Shown one piece after another: positions 35,274 through 44,178 of a stretch of DNA of 64,000 bases; position 1 is the stretch's first letter, and every line of letters begins with the position of its first letter. Location: NCBI GenBank assembly GCA_964531385.1, contig CAZHGC010000004.1, forward strand, positions 66,421-130,420. The letters are read 5' to 3'. Source of the stretch: MGBC114079 sp964531385 (GTDB taxonomy: Bacteria > Bacillota > Clostridia > Lachnospirales > CAG-274). Under the pieces are notes generated by a model. It was not told where the DNA came from. It was given only the letters and a program-made list of their open reading frames with translations, and did not search any database. Both the position numbers and the translations under genes were made by a program.

Positions 35274-37478
35274 ATGATAAGTACAGCGGAATTGATTGAG
35301 CTTAATCAAATTATTGAAGCACAGCATGGAAATCCTCATCACGTTTTGGGTATGCACGAAATTAACCTTGACGGAAAAGATTGTATTGTTGTCAGAGCAT
35401 TTATTCCACAGGCTGAAAGCATTGCTGTTGTTGACCCGAAAAACAACGACGAATATCCTATGAAAAAAATTCATCAAGACGGTTTTTTTGAATGTGTTAT
35501 AAAAGAAAAAAGCAAGTGGTTTAGATATATGCTTAAAATTCAAGGTTATGAAAACAACACTTGGACAACCTATGACCCATATTCTTTTCAACCGACTATA
35601 TCGGATATGGATATATATTTATTTAATCAAGGGACTCATTATGAAATTTTTGACAAGCTTGGGGCACACATTAAAACTGTTGACGGTGTTGAGGGTGTTT
35701 CTTTTGCAGTTTGGGCACCTAACGCAAAGCGTGTTAGCGTTATTGGGGATTTTAACTCTTGGGACGGAAGAAGAAACCCTATGAGAATTATCGGAGGTTC
35801 GGGAATTTGGGAAATTTTTATTCCGGGACTTAAAAATTATGATAAATATAAATTTGAAATAAAATCTCTTACAGGTGCACTATTTCAAAAATCGGACCCT
35901 TATGGCAATTTTGCAGAACTTAGACCGAGCACAACTTCTCTTGTTTTTGATATTAACAACTATCAATGGCATGATGAGGAATGGACAAAAAAACGTGATG
36001 AGGGTTGTAATTTAAATGTTCCGATGAATATTTACGAAGTGCATTTGGGTTCTTGGAAGAGAGTTGAAGAAGAGGAAAACAGATTTTTAAGTTATGTTGA
36101 ACTTTCGGAAACGCTTATTCCTTATGTTAAAGAAATGGGATATACGCATATTGAACTTTTGCCTATTGAGGAGCACCCTTTTGACGGTTCTTGGGGATAT
36201 CAAGTTACAGGTTATTATGCACCGACAAGCAGATATGGAAACCCTGCGGAATTTATGCAGTTTATTGATAAGTGTCACGAGAATGGCATTGGTGTTATTT
36301 TGGACTGGGTTCCCGCACATTTTCCGAAAGATGCTCATGGATTGGCACGTTTTGACGGAACGGCATTATATGAACACGAAGACCCACGTCAAGGCGAGCA
36401 CCCTGAGTGGGGGACTTTGATTTTTAATTATGGAAGAAACGAAGTTAAAAATTTCCTTATTGCAAATGCTCTTTTTTGGCTTGAAAAATATCATATTGAC
36501 GGGCTTAGAGTTGATGCGGTTGCTTCTATGCTTTATTTAAATTATGCAAAGAACGACGGCGAATGGATTCCTAACAAATATGGTGGAAAAGAGAACATTG
36601 ATGCTGTTGAATTTATTAAACATATGAATTCGGTTATTGACCACAAGCACCCCGGAGCTTTGATGATTGCGGAAGAGTCGACATCTTGGCCGAATATTTC
36701 AAGAAGAGCGGAAGACGGCGGGCTTGGGTTTAAACTTAAATGGAATATGGGCTGGATGAACGATTTCCTTGAATATGTTGAGAAAGACTCTATTTATAAA
36801 AAATATCACCATAATAATCTTACTTTTGGTATGGTGTATGCTTATAGCGAAAATTTTATACTTGTTCTGTCTCACGATGAAGTTGTTCATGGCAAAAAGT
36901 CGATGCTTGACAAAATGCCGGGCGATTTGTGGCAGAAATTTGCAAATTTGAGAGTTGCCTATGGTTTTATGTTTGGACACCCTGGCAAAAAGCTTTTGTT
37001 TATGGGCGGAGAGTTTGGGCAATTTATTGAATGGAACGAAAAACGGCCTTTGGATTGGTTCCTTTTGGATTATGACACTCACAAAGGCATTCACGAATAT
37101 GTTAAAGACTTTAATCATTTATACCTTGATGAAAGAGCGTTATGGACACACGATTTTGACGGTGCGGGCTTTGAATGGATTGACTGCAATGACAATTTGA
37201 GGAGTATTTATTCGTTTATTCGAAAGAGCGATTGTAAAGAGGACACTTTGATATTTATATGCAATTTTACACCTGAGCCGAGAATGGGATTTCGAATTGG
37301 CGTTCCTTTTGAGGGAAGATATATTGAAATTTTTAATTCGGACAGCCCGAAATATGGCGGAAGCGGAATTATTAATCCGGAGCCGATGTATTCTGAAAAA
37401 ATTGAATATAATGGCAGAGAAGACAGCATTTGGCTTGACTTGCCGCCGCTTGCTGTTACAATTATAAAAATTTCGTAA
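35274..37478 (+). CDS. glgB: 1,4-alpha-glucan (glycogen) branching enzyme
   Basis: The 734-residue GH13 enzyme adds alpha-1,6 branches to glycogen. It has an N-terminal extension (about 1-120), a CBM48 domain (about 135-225, with VSVIGDFNSWDGRRNPM) and the catalytic barrel with the nucleophile D414 in DGLRVDAVASM, the acid/base E467 in MIAEEST and VLSHDEVVHGK. The C-terminal beta domain ends in a PLAV-type strand. No other glycogen genes are adjacent, so they must lie elsewhere. ATG 35274 follows GGAAGGAAG. Confidence 0.96.
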   Translation: MISTAELIELNQIIEAQHGNPHHVLGMHEINLDGKDCIVVRAFIPQAESIAVVDPKNNDEYPMKKIHQDGFFECVIKEKSKWFRYMLKIQGYENNTWTTYDPYSFQPTISDMDIYLFNQGTHYEIFDKLGAHIKTVDGVEGVSFAVWAPNAKRVSVIGDFNSWDGRRNPMRIIGGSGIWEIFIPGLKNYDKYKFEIKSLTGALFQKSDPYGNFAELRPSTTSLVFDINNYQWHDEEWTKKRDEGCNLNVPMNIYEVHLGSWKRVEEEENRFLSYVELSETLIPYVKEMGYTHIELLPIEEHPFDGSWGYQVTGYYAPTSRYGNPAEFMQFIDKCHENGIGVILDWVPAHFPKDAHGLARFDGTALYEHEDPRQGEHPEWGTLIFNYGRNEVKNFLIANALFWLEKYHIDGLRVDAVASMLYLNYAKNDGEWIPNKYGGKENIDAVEFIKHMNSVIDHKHPGALMIAEESTSWPNISRRAEDGGLGFKLKWNMGWMNDFLEYVEKDSIYKKYHHNNLTFGMVYAYSENFILVLSHDEVVHGKKSMLDKMPGDLWQKFANLRVAYGFMFGHPGKKLLFMGGEFGQFIEWNEKRPLDWFLLDYDTHKGIHEYVKDFNHLYLDERALWTHDFDGAGFEWIDCNDNLRSIYSFIRKSDCKEDTLIFICNFTPEPRMGFRIGVPFEGRYIEIFNSDSPKYGGSGIINPEPMYSEKIEYNGREDSIWLDLPPLAVTIIKIS

Positions 37479-37509
37479 AAAATTTTTTATAAAAATTACC
37501 TTTTTACGG

Positions 37510-37538
37510 TTGACGAGCAACGAATTTTTGTGTATAAT
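37510..37538 (+). promoter_or_regulatory. Promoter of rpsU-yqeY
   Basis: TTGACG 37510-37515 and TATAAT 37533-37538 have the optimal 17-base spacing; it is one of the strongest promoters in the window, as expected for a ribosomal protein gene. Confidence 0.8.
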
Positions 37539-37600
37539 TTTGTAGTGCATATGAAATAGTGTGCATTTTGTGAAACGGTAACCGGAGGGAGGGGAAATTC

Positions 37601-37777
37601 ATGTCAGAAGTTAAGGTAAAAGAAAATGAATCCTTAGACAGCGCTCTTCGTCGCTTTAAAAGAAGCTGTGCAAAAGCAGGCATCATGGGCGAAGTTCGTA
37701 AGAGAGAACATTACGACAAGCCGAGCGTTAAACGCAAAAAGAAATCTGAGGCTGCCAGAAAACGTAAATTTAACTAA
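37601..37777 (+). CDS. rpsU: 30S ribosomal protein S21
   Basis: The 58-residue highly basic protein has the S21 pattern: ENESLDSALRRFKR near the N-terminus, EVRKREHYDKPSVKRKKK and a lysine/arginine-rich tail. Length is standard. ATG 37601 is preceded by the strong GGAGGGAGGGG. The yqeY gene follows 26 bases later, the normal Firmicute pair. Confidence 0.96.
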   Translation: MSEVKVKENESLDSALRRFKRSCAKAGIMGEVRKREHYDKPSVKRKKKSEAARKRKFN

Positions 37778-37803
37778 TATTTAATGTAAAAGGGTTGATG
37801 TTT

Positions 37804-38253
37804 ATGTCATTAAAAGAACAGCTTTTGGCTGATTTGAAGGAGGCTATGAAACAAAAGGATAATATCCTTAAAGATACCGTTCAAATGGTTCGAGCCGGAA
37901 TTCTTCAAATCGAAAAAGATAAAAAGATTGAGCTTGATGATGACGGTGTTATTGAAGTTGTTGCAAAAGAACTTAAAAAGTGCAATGATGTGCTTCCTGA
38001 TTATGAAAAAAGTGGCAGACAGGATTTAATTGATGAACTTAACAAAAAAGTTGAAATTCTCAAATCTTACCTTCCCGAACAGTTGACGATTGATGAGGTT
38101 AAAGTTATCGTGGCAGATGCTGTTAAAGAAGTTGGTGCTTTAACTATGAAGGATATGGGCAAAGTTATGGCTTTGGTTCAGCCTAAGGTTAAAGGACGTG
38201 CTGACGGTAAACTTGTTAGTGATGTTGTTAAACAAACATTGACAGGAAAGTAA
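37804..38253 (+). CDS. yqeY: GatB/YqeY-domain protein
   Basis: The 149-residue helical protein is homologous to the tRNA-binding tail of the GatB amidotransferase subunit. Sequence marks are LKEAMKQKDNILKDTVQMVRA at the N-terminus, SYLPEQLT and GKVMALVQPKVKGRADG. Its cellular role is not well established. ATG 37804 is preferred over 37798 by its distance from the GGG ribosome site at 37792. It is followed by a G-U-rich terminator. Confidence 0.92.
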   Translation: MSLKEQLLADLKEAMKQKDNILKDTVQMVRAGILQIEKDKKIELDDDGVIEVVAKELKKCNDVLPDYEKSGRQDLIDELNKKVEILKSYLPEQLTIDEVKVIVADAVKEVGALTMKDMGKVMALVQPKVKGRADGKLVSDVVKQTLTGK

Positions 38254-38270
38254 TTATATTACAGATTTTA

Positions 38271-38313
38271 GGGGCTGTGAAAAATGAAAATTCATTTTTT
38301 GCGGCTCTTTTTT
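38271..38313 (+). terminator. Terminator of rpsU-yqeY
   Basis: A stem of about 17 bp forms between GGGCTGTGAAAAATGAA (38272-38288) and TTCATTTTTTGCGGCTC (38291-38307), with several G-T pairs. It is followed by TTTTTT. Confidence 0.7.
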
Positions 38314-38465
38314 ATTAAATTCATTTTTTGAACTTTATTTTTAGGCAGGTTGTTTAATTTACTTTTAACACAGAATGAATAATAAATCATTGATATTTTT
38401 TTTGCTATATTGTAAAATATAATAAATATACTTTTTGAAAAAATTGAAAAATTTGAAAGGTTGTG

Positions 38466-39272
38466 ATGATAGGGTTGGAAAACAAACTTAAACTTTATGG
38501 TTTTAATAATCTTACGAAAACTCTCAGCTTTAATATATATGACGTTTGTTATGCCAAAAGTGAGCGTGAACAAAAAGATTATATTGCTTATATTGATGAA
38601 CAATATAACTCTGAAAGGCTTACCAAAATACTTTGTGACGTTACAAAAATGATTGGTGCTCACGTTTTGAATATTTCAAAACAAGACTATGAGCCACAAG
38701 GAGCAAGCGTTACAATACTTATAACGGAACGTGAACTTTCTTTGGGAGAAAAAGAAAATTCGGGCGAAGCGGAAATTGTTAAAACACGTAAAAGCGTTGT
38801 TTCTCATCTTGACAAAAGCCACGTTACGGTTCATTCCTACCCGGAATATCACCCGGATAATTCGATTGCAACTTTTCGTGTTGATATAGATGTTTCAACT
38901 TGCGGGCAAATTTCACCCCTTAACACTTTGGACTATTTGATTGACAGTTTTGATTCGGACATTATAACAACGGATTATCGTGTTCGTGGGTTTACGAGAG
39001 ATGTTGACGGCAAAAAATTATTTATGGACCACAATATGACGAGCATTCAAGACTACATAAATGATAAAACTCTTGAAAAATATGATGCAATAGATATAAA
39101 TGTTTATCAGGCAAATATTTTTCATACAAAAATGCTTATAAAAGAAATAGATTTGCAAAACTATCTTTTTAATACTGATGTTTATGAGCTTCCTCCAAAA
39201 CAACGACTTGAAATTACAAACAGTTTGCGTAGGGAAATGATTGAAATTTTCAGCGGAAGCAATATATACTGA
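38466..39272 (+). CDS. speD: S-adenosylmethionine decarboxylase proenzyme (SpeD type)
   Basis: The 268-residue proenzyme is of the long, E. coli-like class. The autocleavage site is visible at LDKSHVTVHSYPEYHP: Ser118 becomes the pyruvoyl cofactor, and the histidine and Tyr-Pro-Glu that follow are family-typical. It makes decarboxylated AdoMet, the aminopropyl donor for SpeE two genes downstream. Sequence alone cannot exclude the neofunctionalised arginine/ornithine decarboxylase activity reported for some SpeD homologues. ATG 38466 is preferred over GTG 38463 because AAAGG ends 5 bases before it. It is the first gene of the polyamine cluster. Confidence 0.9.
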   Translation: MIGLENKLKLYGFNNLTKTLSFNIYDVCYAKSEREQKDYIAYIDEQYNSERLTKILCDVTKMIGAHVLNISKQDYEPQGASVTILITERELSLGEKENSGEAEIVKTRKSVVSHLDKSHVTVHSYPEYHPDNSIATFRVDIDVSTCGQISPLNTLDYLIDSFDSDIITTDYRVRGFTRDVDGKKLFMDHNMTSIQDYINDKTLEKYDAIDINVYQANIFHTKMLIKEIDLQNYLFNTDVYELPPKQRLEITNSLRREMIEIFSGSNIY

Positions 39273-39290
39273 TTTGCGGGGATATGAAAA

Positions 39291-40760
39291 ATGTATAAAC
39301 TTGACCAAACTAAAATGCCGATTTTTGAGGCACTTGAAAAATATAAGTCGATGAGGATTGTTCCGTTTGATGTTCCGGGGCACAAACGTGGCAGAGGAAA
39401 TAAGGAGTTGACTGATTTTTTGGGCGAACGTTGTCTTGATGTTGATGTTAATTCCATGAAACCCCTTGATAATTTATGTCACCCGATTTCGGTTATAAAA
39501 GAGGCGGAGGAGCTTGCTGCTGACGCATTTTCTGCAAAACACGCTTTTTTTATGATTAACGGAACAACTTCTGCTGTTCAATCTATGGTTTTGACAGCGT
39601 GCAAAAAGGGCGAAAAAATAATTATGCCGAGAAACGTTCACAGAAGTGCTATTAATGCTCTTGTTATAAGCGGTGCAACGCCTGTTTATGTTAATCCGGG
39701 CGTTAACAAGGAGCTTGGAATTCCTCTTGGAATGTCTCTTTCGGACGTTGAAAAAGCAATTAGGGCAAATCCCGATGCGAAAGCGGTTTTGGTTAATAAT
39801 CCAACTTATTATGGAATTTGCTCGCCTCTTCGAGATATTGTTGAGCTTGCCCACAAACATAATATGCTTGTTTTGGTTGATGAGGCTCATGGTACACATT
39901 TTTATTTTGATAAAAACCTTCCCGTTTCGGCGATGAGCGTTGGTGCGGATATGGCGGCGGTTAGTATGCACAAAACGGGCGGTTCACTTACTCAAAGCTC
40001 TTTTCTTTTGATAAACAACAATATTAGCGAGGGATATGTTCGTCAAATTATAAATTTGACTCAAACGACAAGCGGTTCATATCTTCTTATGTCTTCTCTT
40101 GATATTTCAAGAAAAAACCTTGCTTTAAATGGTCAGGAGATTTTTGACAAGGTTTCTTCGCTTGCAAATTATGCAAGAGAGGAAATTAACAAAATTGGCG
40201 GTTATTATGCTTATGGCAAAGAGCTTATAAACAACGATGATGTTTTTGATTTTGATATAACAAAGCTTTCTGTACACACAAGAAATATTGGGCTTGCGGG
40301 AATTGAAGTTTATGATATTTTGCGAGATGATTATGATATTCAAATTGAATTTGGTGATATTGGAAACATTCTTGCGATAATTTCGGTTGGCGACAAGGCT
40401 CTTGCAATTGAAAGATTGATTTCTTCGATGTCTGAAATTAAGAGACTTTATTCAAAGAGCAAAGCGGGTATGTTTGACCACGAATATATAAATCCGCTTG
40501 TTGCGATGAGCCCACAGGAGGCGTTTTATGCACCGAAAATTTCTGTTCCGATTGAAAAAAGCTATGGTAAAATATGCAGTGAATTTGTTATGTGTTATCC
40601 TCCGGGAATTCCGATTTTGGCTCCGGGAGAGTATATAACAAAAGATATTTTGGCTTATATAGCTTATGCAAAAGAAAAAGGCTGTGTTTTGACGGGAACG
40701 GAAGATATTTATATAAACAATATAAACATTGTTTCTGAATATGACAGCGGAATTGAATGA
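39291..40760 (+). CDS. Orn/Lys/Arg decarboxylase family protein (SpeA-like)
   Basis: The 489-residue fold-type I PLP enzyme has PFDVPGHKRGRG at the N-terminus, NGTTSAVQSM, DEAHGTHF and the PLP lysine in SMHKTGGSLTQSS. It belongs to the compact Firmicute arginine/lysine/ornithine decarboxylases; the operon with speD and speE favours arginine decarboxylase making agmatine. No agmatinase or agmatine deiminase gene is in this window, so the route from agmatine to putrescine is not shown here. ATG 39291 begins 18 bases after speD. Confidence 0.88.
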   Translation: MYKLDQTKMPIFEALEKYKSMRIVPFDVPGHKRGRGNKELTDFLGERCLDVDVNSMKPLDNLCHPISVIKEAEELAADAFSAKHAFFMINGTTSAVQSMVLTACKKGEKIIMPRNVHRSAINALVISGATPVYVNPGVNKELGIPLGMSLSDVEKAIRANPDAKAVLVNNPTYYGICSPLRDIVELAHKHNMLVLVDEAHGTHFYFDKNLPVSAMSVGADMAAVSMHKTGGSLTQSSFLLINNNISEGYVRQIINLTQTTSGSYLLMSSLDISRKNLALNGQEIFDKVSSLANYAREEINKIGGYYAYGKELINNDDVFDFDITKLSVHTRNIGLAGIEVYDILRDDYDIQIEFGDIGNILAIISVGDKALAIERLISSMSEIKRLYSKSKAGMFDHEYINPLVAMSPQEAFYAPKISVPIEKSYGKICSEFVMCYPPGIPILAPGEYITKDILAYIAYAKEKGCVLTGTEDIYINNINIVSEYDSGIE

Positions 40761-40817
40761 ATGGCGGTATAATTTTTTTGATTTTGAAATATTTTTGAAA
40801 GAAAGGGAGTTTTTTTA

Positions 40818-41663
40818 ATGGAATTGTGGTATACAGAAGAACATAGCCCCGATGTTAGGTTTTCTGTCAGAGTTGACGAGCATCTTTATTCCGCAAAAAG
40901 CAATTTTCAAAGAATTGATATTATGCGTTCGAATGAATTTGGCGTTTTTTTAACACTTGACAGCCTTATGATGGTTACCGAAAAAGATGAATTTATATAT
41001 CATGATATGATTGTTCACGTTCCTATGGCGGTTAATCCGGACATTAAAAAAGTTCTTGTTATTGGCGGGGGAGACGGCGGAACGGTTCGAGAGCTTACAC
41101 GATATGCGTCTGTTTTGGAAATTGACTTGGTTGAAATTGATGAAATGGTTGTTTCGGCTTGTATGAAATATTTGCCACAAACCGCAAGCAAGCTGTCTGA
41201 TGAACGTGTTAACATTTTTTATGAAGACGGTTTGAAATTTATTCGCAAAAAGGAAAATTATTATGATTTGATAATTGTTGATTCGACCGACCCTTTTGGA
41301 CCGGGAGAAGGGCTTTTTACAAAAGAATTTTACGGGAATTGCTATCGTGCTTTGAACGAAAGCGGAATTCTTGTTAATCAACACGAAAGCCCTTATTATA
41401 ATATTTATGCGGAATCTTTAAAACGTGCAAACGAAAAAATTCGTTGTTTTTTTCCGTTTACAAAGCTTTATCAAGCACATATTCCGACTTATCCTTCGGG
41501 TTATTGGATTTTTGGTTTTGCATCTAAAAAATTTGACCCTGTTTTGGATATAAAAGCGGATTATTGGAACAATTTGAACATAAAAACGAAATATTACAAT
41601 ACAGAACTGCATAAAGGCTGTTTTGCATTGCCAAACTATGTTAAGGAACTTATTGAGAATTAA
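40818..41663 (+). CDS. speE: Spermidine synthase
   Basis: The 281-residue aminopropyltransferase has the AdoMet-type fold and substrate motifs IGGGDGGTVREL (about 76-87), VEIDEMVV and DSTDPFGPGEGLF (with the catalytic aspartate). It transfers the aminopropyl group from decarboxylated AdoMet to putrescine. The dehydrogenase gene follows 19 bases later, in the same operon. ATG 40818 follows GGGAG. Confidence 0.95.
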   Translation: MELWYTEEHSPDVRFSVRVDEHLYSAKSNFQRIDIMRSNEFGVFLTLDSLMMVTEKDEFIYHDMIVHVPMAVNPDIKKVLVIGGGDGGTVRELTRYASVLEIDLVEIDEMVVSACMKYLPQTASKLSDERVNIFYEDGLKFIRKKENYYDLIIVDSTDPFGPGEGLFTKEFYGNCYRALNESGILVNQHESPYYNIYAESLKRANEKIRCFFPFTKLYQAHIPTYPSGYWIFGFASKKFDPVLDIKADYWNNLNIKTKYYNTELHKGCFALPNYVKELIEN

Positions 41664-41682
41664 ACACAGGAGGAATAAATAA

Positions 41683-42882
41683 ATGGGAAAAGCATTAATA
41701 ATTGGAGCAGGCGGAGTTGCAAGCGTTGTTGTTCATAAATGTTGTCAGAATTCAGAGGTTTTTGAGGAAATTTGCATTGCAAGCAGAACAAAATCGAAAT
41801 GTGATGCACTTAAAGCAAAGCTTGACGGGGGAAAAACGAAAATTCAAACGGCACAAGTTGATGCAGACAATACAGAAGAACTTATTGCACTTATAAATGA
41901 ATTTAAACCGGATATTGTTATAAACGTTGCTTTGCCATATCAAGATTTGACGATTATGGACGCTTGTTTGGCAACGAAGACAGATTATGTTGATACGGCA
42001 AATTATGAGCCTTTGGATACGGCAAAATTTGAATATAAATGGCAATGGGCATATAGGGAACGTTTTGAAAAGGCGGGAATTACCGCTCTTCTTGGAAGCG
42101 GATTTGACCCAGGGGTTACAGGTGTGTTTTGTGCTTATGCCCAAAAGCATTATTTTGATGAAATACATTATATTGATATTCTTGATGCAAATGCCGGCGA
42201 CCACGGTTATCCTTTTGCAACAAATTTTAACCCCGAAATTAATATTCGTGAGGTTACTGCAAAGGGGAGTTATATTGAAAACGGGGAATGGGTTGAAACA
42301 GAGCCTTTGGAAATTAAAAAAGTTTATGATTTCCCTGAAATTGGCGAAAAAGATATGTATTTGCTTCATCACGAAGAGCTTGAGTCTTTGGCTTTGAACA
42401 TAAACGGAATTAAGAGAATTAGATTTTTTATGACTTTTTCGGAAAAATATTTGACTCATTTGAAAGTTCTTGAAAACGTTGGAATGACTTCAATTGAGCC
42501 AATTGATTATGAAGGAAAGAAGATTGTTCCTTTGCAATTTTTGAAAGCTGTTTTGCCGGATCCGGCATCATTGGGACCGAGAACGAAAGGAAAAACAAAC
42601 ATTGGTTGTATTATGCAAGGTGTTAAAAACGGTGTTCCGAAAACATATTATGTTTATAATGTTTGTGACCATCAAGAATGTTTTAAAGAGGTTGGCTCTC
42701 AAGCTATTTCTTATACAACGGGCGTTCCTGCTATGATTGGTGCGGCTATGGTTATGAGCGGAAAATGGAAAAAACCGGGGGTTTACAATATTGAAGAATT
42801 TGACCCAGACCCATTTATGGAGGCTTTGAATAAATTTGGGCTTCCTTGGAAAGAAAGTTTTGACCCGAAGCTTGTTGACTAA
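41683..42882 (+). CDS. Carboxynorspermidine/carboxyspermidine dehydrogenase
   Basis: The 399-residue saccharopine-dehydrogenase-family protein has the Rossmann motif IIGAGGVASVV at the N-terminus, VINVALPYQDL and SGFDPGVTGVF. In the alternative polyamine route it reductively couples aspartate semialdehyde with putrescine (or diaminopropane) to the carboxylated triamine, which NspC then decarboxylates. Its co-occurrence with the nspC gene (120 bases downstream) makes this reading much more likely than lysine metabolism. AGGAGG precedes ATG 41683. Confidence 0.88.
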   Translation: MGKALIIGAGGVASVVVHKCCQNSEVFEEICIASRTKSKCDALKAKLDGGKTKIQTAQVDADNTEELIALINEFKPDIVINVALPYQDLTIMDACLATKTDYVDTANYEPLDTAKFEYKWQWAYRERFEKAGITALLGSGFDPGVTGVFCAYAQKHYFDEIHYIDILDANAGDHGYPFATNFNPEINIREVTAKGSYIENGEWVETEPLEIKKVYDFPEIGEKDMYLLHHEELESLALNINGIKRIRFFMTFSEKYLTHLKVLENVGMTSIEPIDYEGKKIVPLQFLKAVLPDPASLGPRTKGKTNIGCIMQGVKNGVPKTYYVYNVCDHQECFKEVGSQAISYTTGVPAMIGAAMVMSGKWKKPGVYNIEEFDPDPFMEALNKFGLPWKESFDPKLVD

Positions 42883-43002
42883 CAGGCTTTGAGGTTACTT
42901 TTGAAAAGTTTATTTTAAAAATTAATATTTTGGGGGTTCAAAAAATATTTTGTTGAACTCTTGGTATCGGTTTGGAAAAATGTTATTTTGAGGAATTGGA
43001 AA

Positions 43003-44154
43003 ATGATTAATGATAAAAAAATTTGCGATTTGGAAACGCCTTGTTATGTTGTTGACGAAAATCTTTTGATAAAAAATCTTAAAGTGTTGAATTATGTTGA
43101 AAAACAGACAGGGTGTCACATTTTGCTTGCTCAAAAGGGCTTTTCGATGTATAGTGTTTATCCGCTTATTTCACAATATTTGAGCGGTGTTACATCAAGT
43201 TCGCTTTTTGAGGCAAAACTTGGTTTTGAGGAAATGGGCAAAGAAGTTCATATTTATTCGCCTGCATATAAGGAAAGCGAATTTGATGAAATTTTAAATT
43301 ATTGCGGACATATTGTTTTTAACTCTTTTTCACAATTTGCAAAATATAAAGAAAAAGTTTTAAATTGTGGGCATAAAGTTGAAATGGGAATTAGGATAAA
43401 TCCGGAATATTCCGAAATTGAAACGGATATTTATAACCCTTGTTTTGAAAATTCGAGAATGGGAACGACTTTGGAGCATTTTGAAGAGGGCGTTTTGCGA
43501 TATGGTATGGATGATGTTGACGGAATTCATTTTCATACGATGTGCGAGCAAAATTCGGATACCCTTGAGAGGACAATTAAAATTGTTGACGAAAAATTTG
43601 GGAAGTATTTGAAACAGGTTAAATGGGTTAATTTTGGCGGAGGGCATCATATAACGAGAGCTGATTATGACGTTGAAAAGCTTATTTCCTGTATTAATTT
43701 TATAAAAGATAAATATGATGTTGAGGTTTATCTTGAGCCGGGAGAGGCTGTTGCTTTGAACTGTGGTTTCCTTGTTTCAACTGTTTTGGACACTATGAAA
43801 AACGGTATGGATATTGCAATTTTGGATACTTCGGCGGCGTGCCATATGCCGGACGTTCTTGAAATGCCATATAGACCAGAAATTATTGGGGCGGAGAAAC
43901 CTGATGAGAAAAAATATACTTATCGTCTTGGAAGTGCAACTTGTCTTTCGGGAGATATTATTGGCGATTATTCTTTTGACAAACCTTTGAAAGAGGGCGA
44001 CAGGCTGATTTTTTGCGATATGGCTCATTACTCTATGGTTAAAAACAACACTTTTAACGGAATCAATCTTCCTGATATTGTTCTTTATACAAAAGACAGA
44101 GAATTTAAGGTTGTTAAAAAATTTGGATTTGAGAATTTTAAAGCTCGTTTATAG
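43003..44154 (+). CDS. nspC: Carboxynorspermidine/carboxyspermidine decarboxylase
   Basis: The 383-residue fold-type III PLP decarboxylase, related to DapF/LysA-type alanine-racemase folds, has LETPCYVVDE at the N-terminus, ILLAQKGFSMY with the PLP lysine, HFHTMCEQ, NFGGGHHI and LEPGEAVAL. It releases CO2 from carboxy(nor)spermidine to give spermidine or norspermidine. It is the last gene of the polyamine cluster. ATG 43003 follows GAGGAATTGG; an earlier in-frame start at 42961 is not needed. Confidence 0.93.
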   Translation: MINDKKICDLETPCYVVDENLLIKNLKVLNYVEKQTGCHILLAQKGFSMYSVYPLISQYLSGVTSSSLFEAKLGFEEMGKEVHIYSPAYKESEFDEILNYCGHIVFNSFSQFAKYKEKVLNCGHKVEMGIRINPEYSEIETDIYNPCFENSRMGTTLEHFEEGVLRYGMDDVDGIHFHTMCEQNSDTLERTIKIVDEKFGKYLKQVKWVNFGGGHHITRADYDVEKLISCINFIKDKYDVEVYLEPGEAVALNCGFLVSTVLDTMKNGMDIAILDTSAACHMPDVLEMPYRPEIIGAEKPDEKKYTYRLGSATCLSGDIIGDYSFDKPLKEGDRLIFCDMAHYSMVKNNTFNGINLPDIVLYTKDREFKVVKKFGFENFKARL

Positions 44155-44178
44155 TTATTTGAAAAGGAGGCGTTTGTT

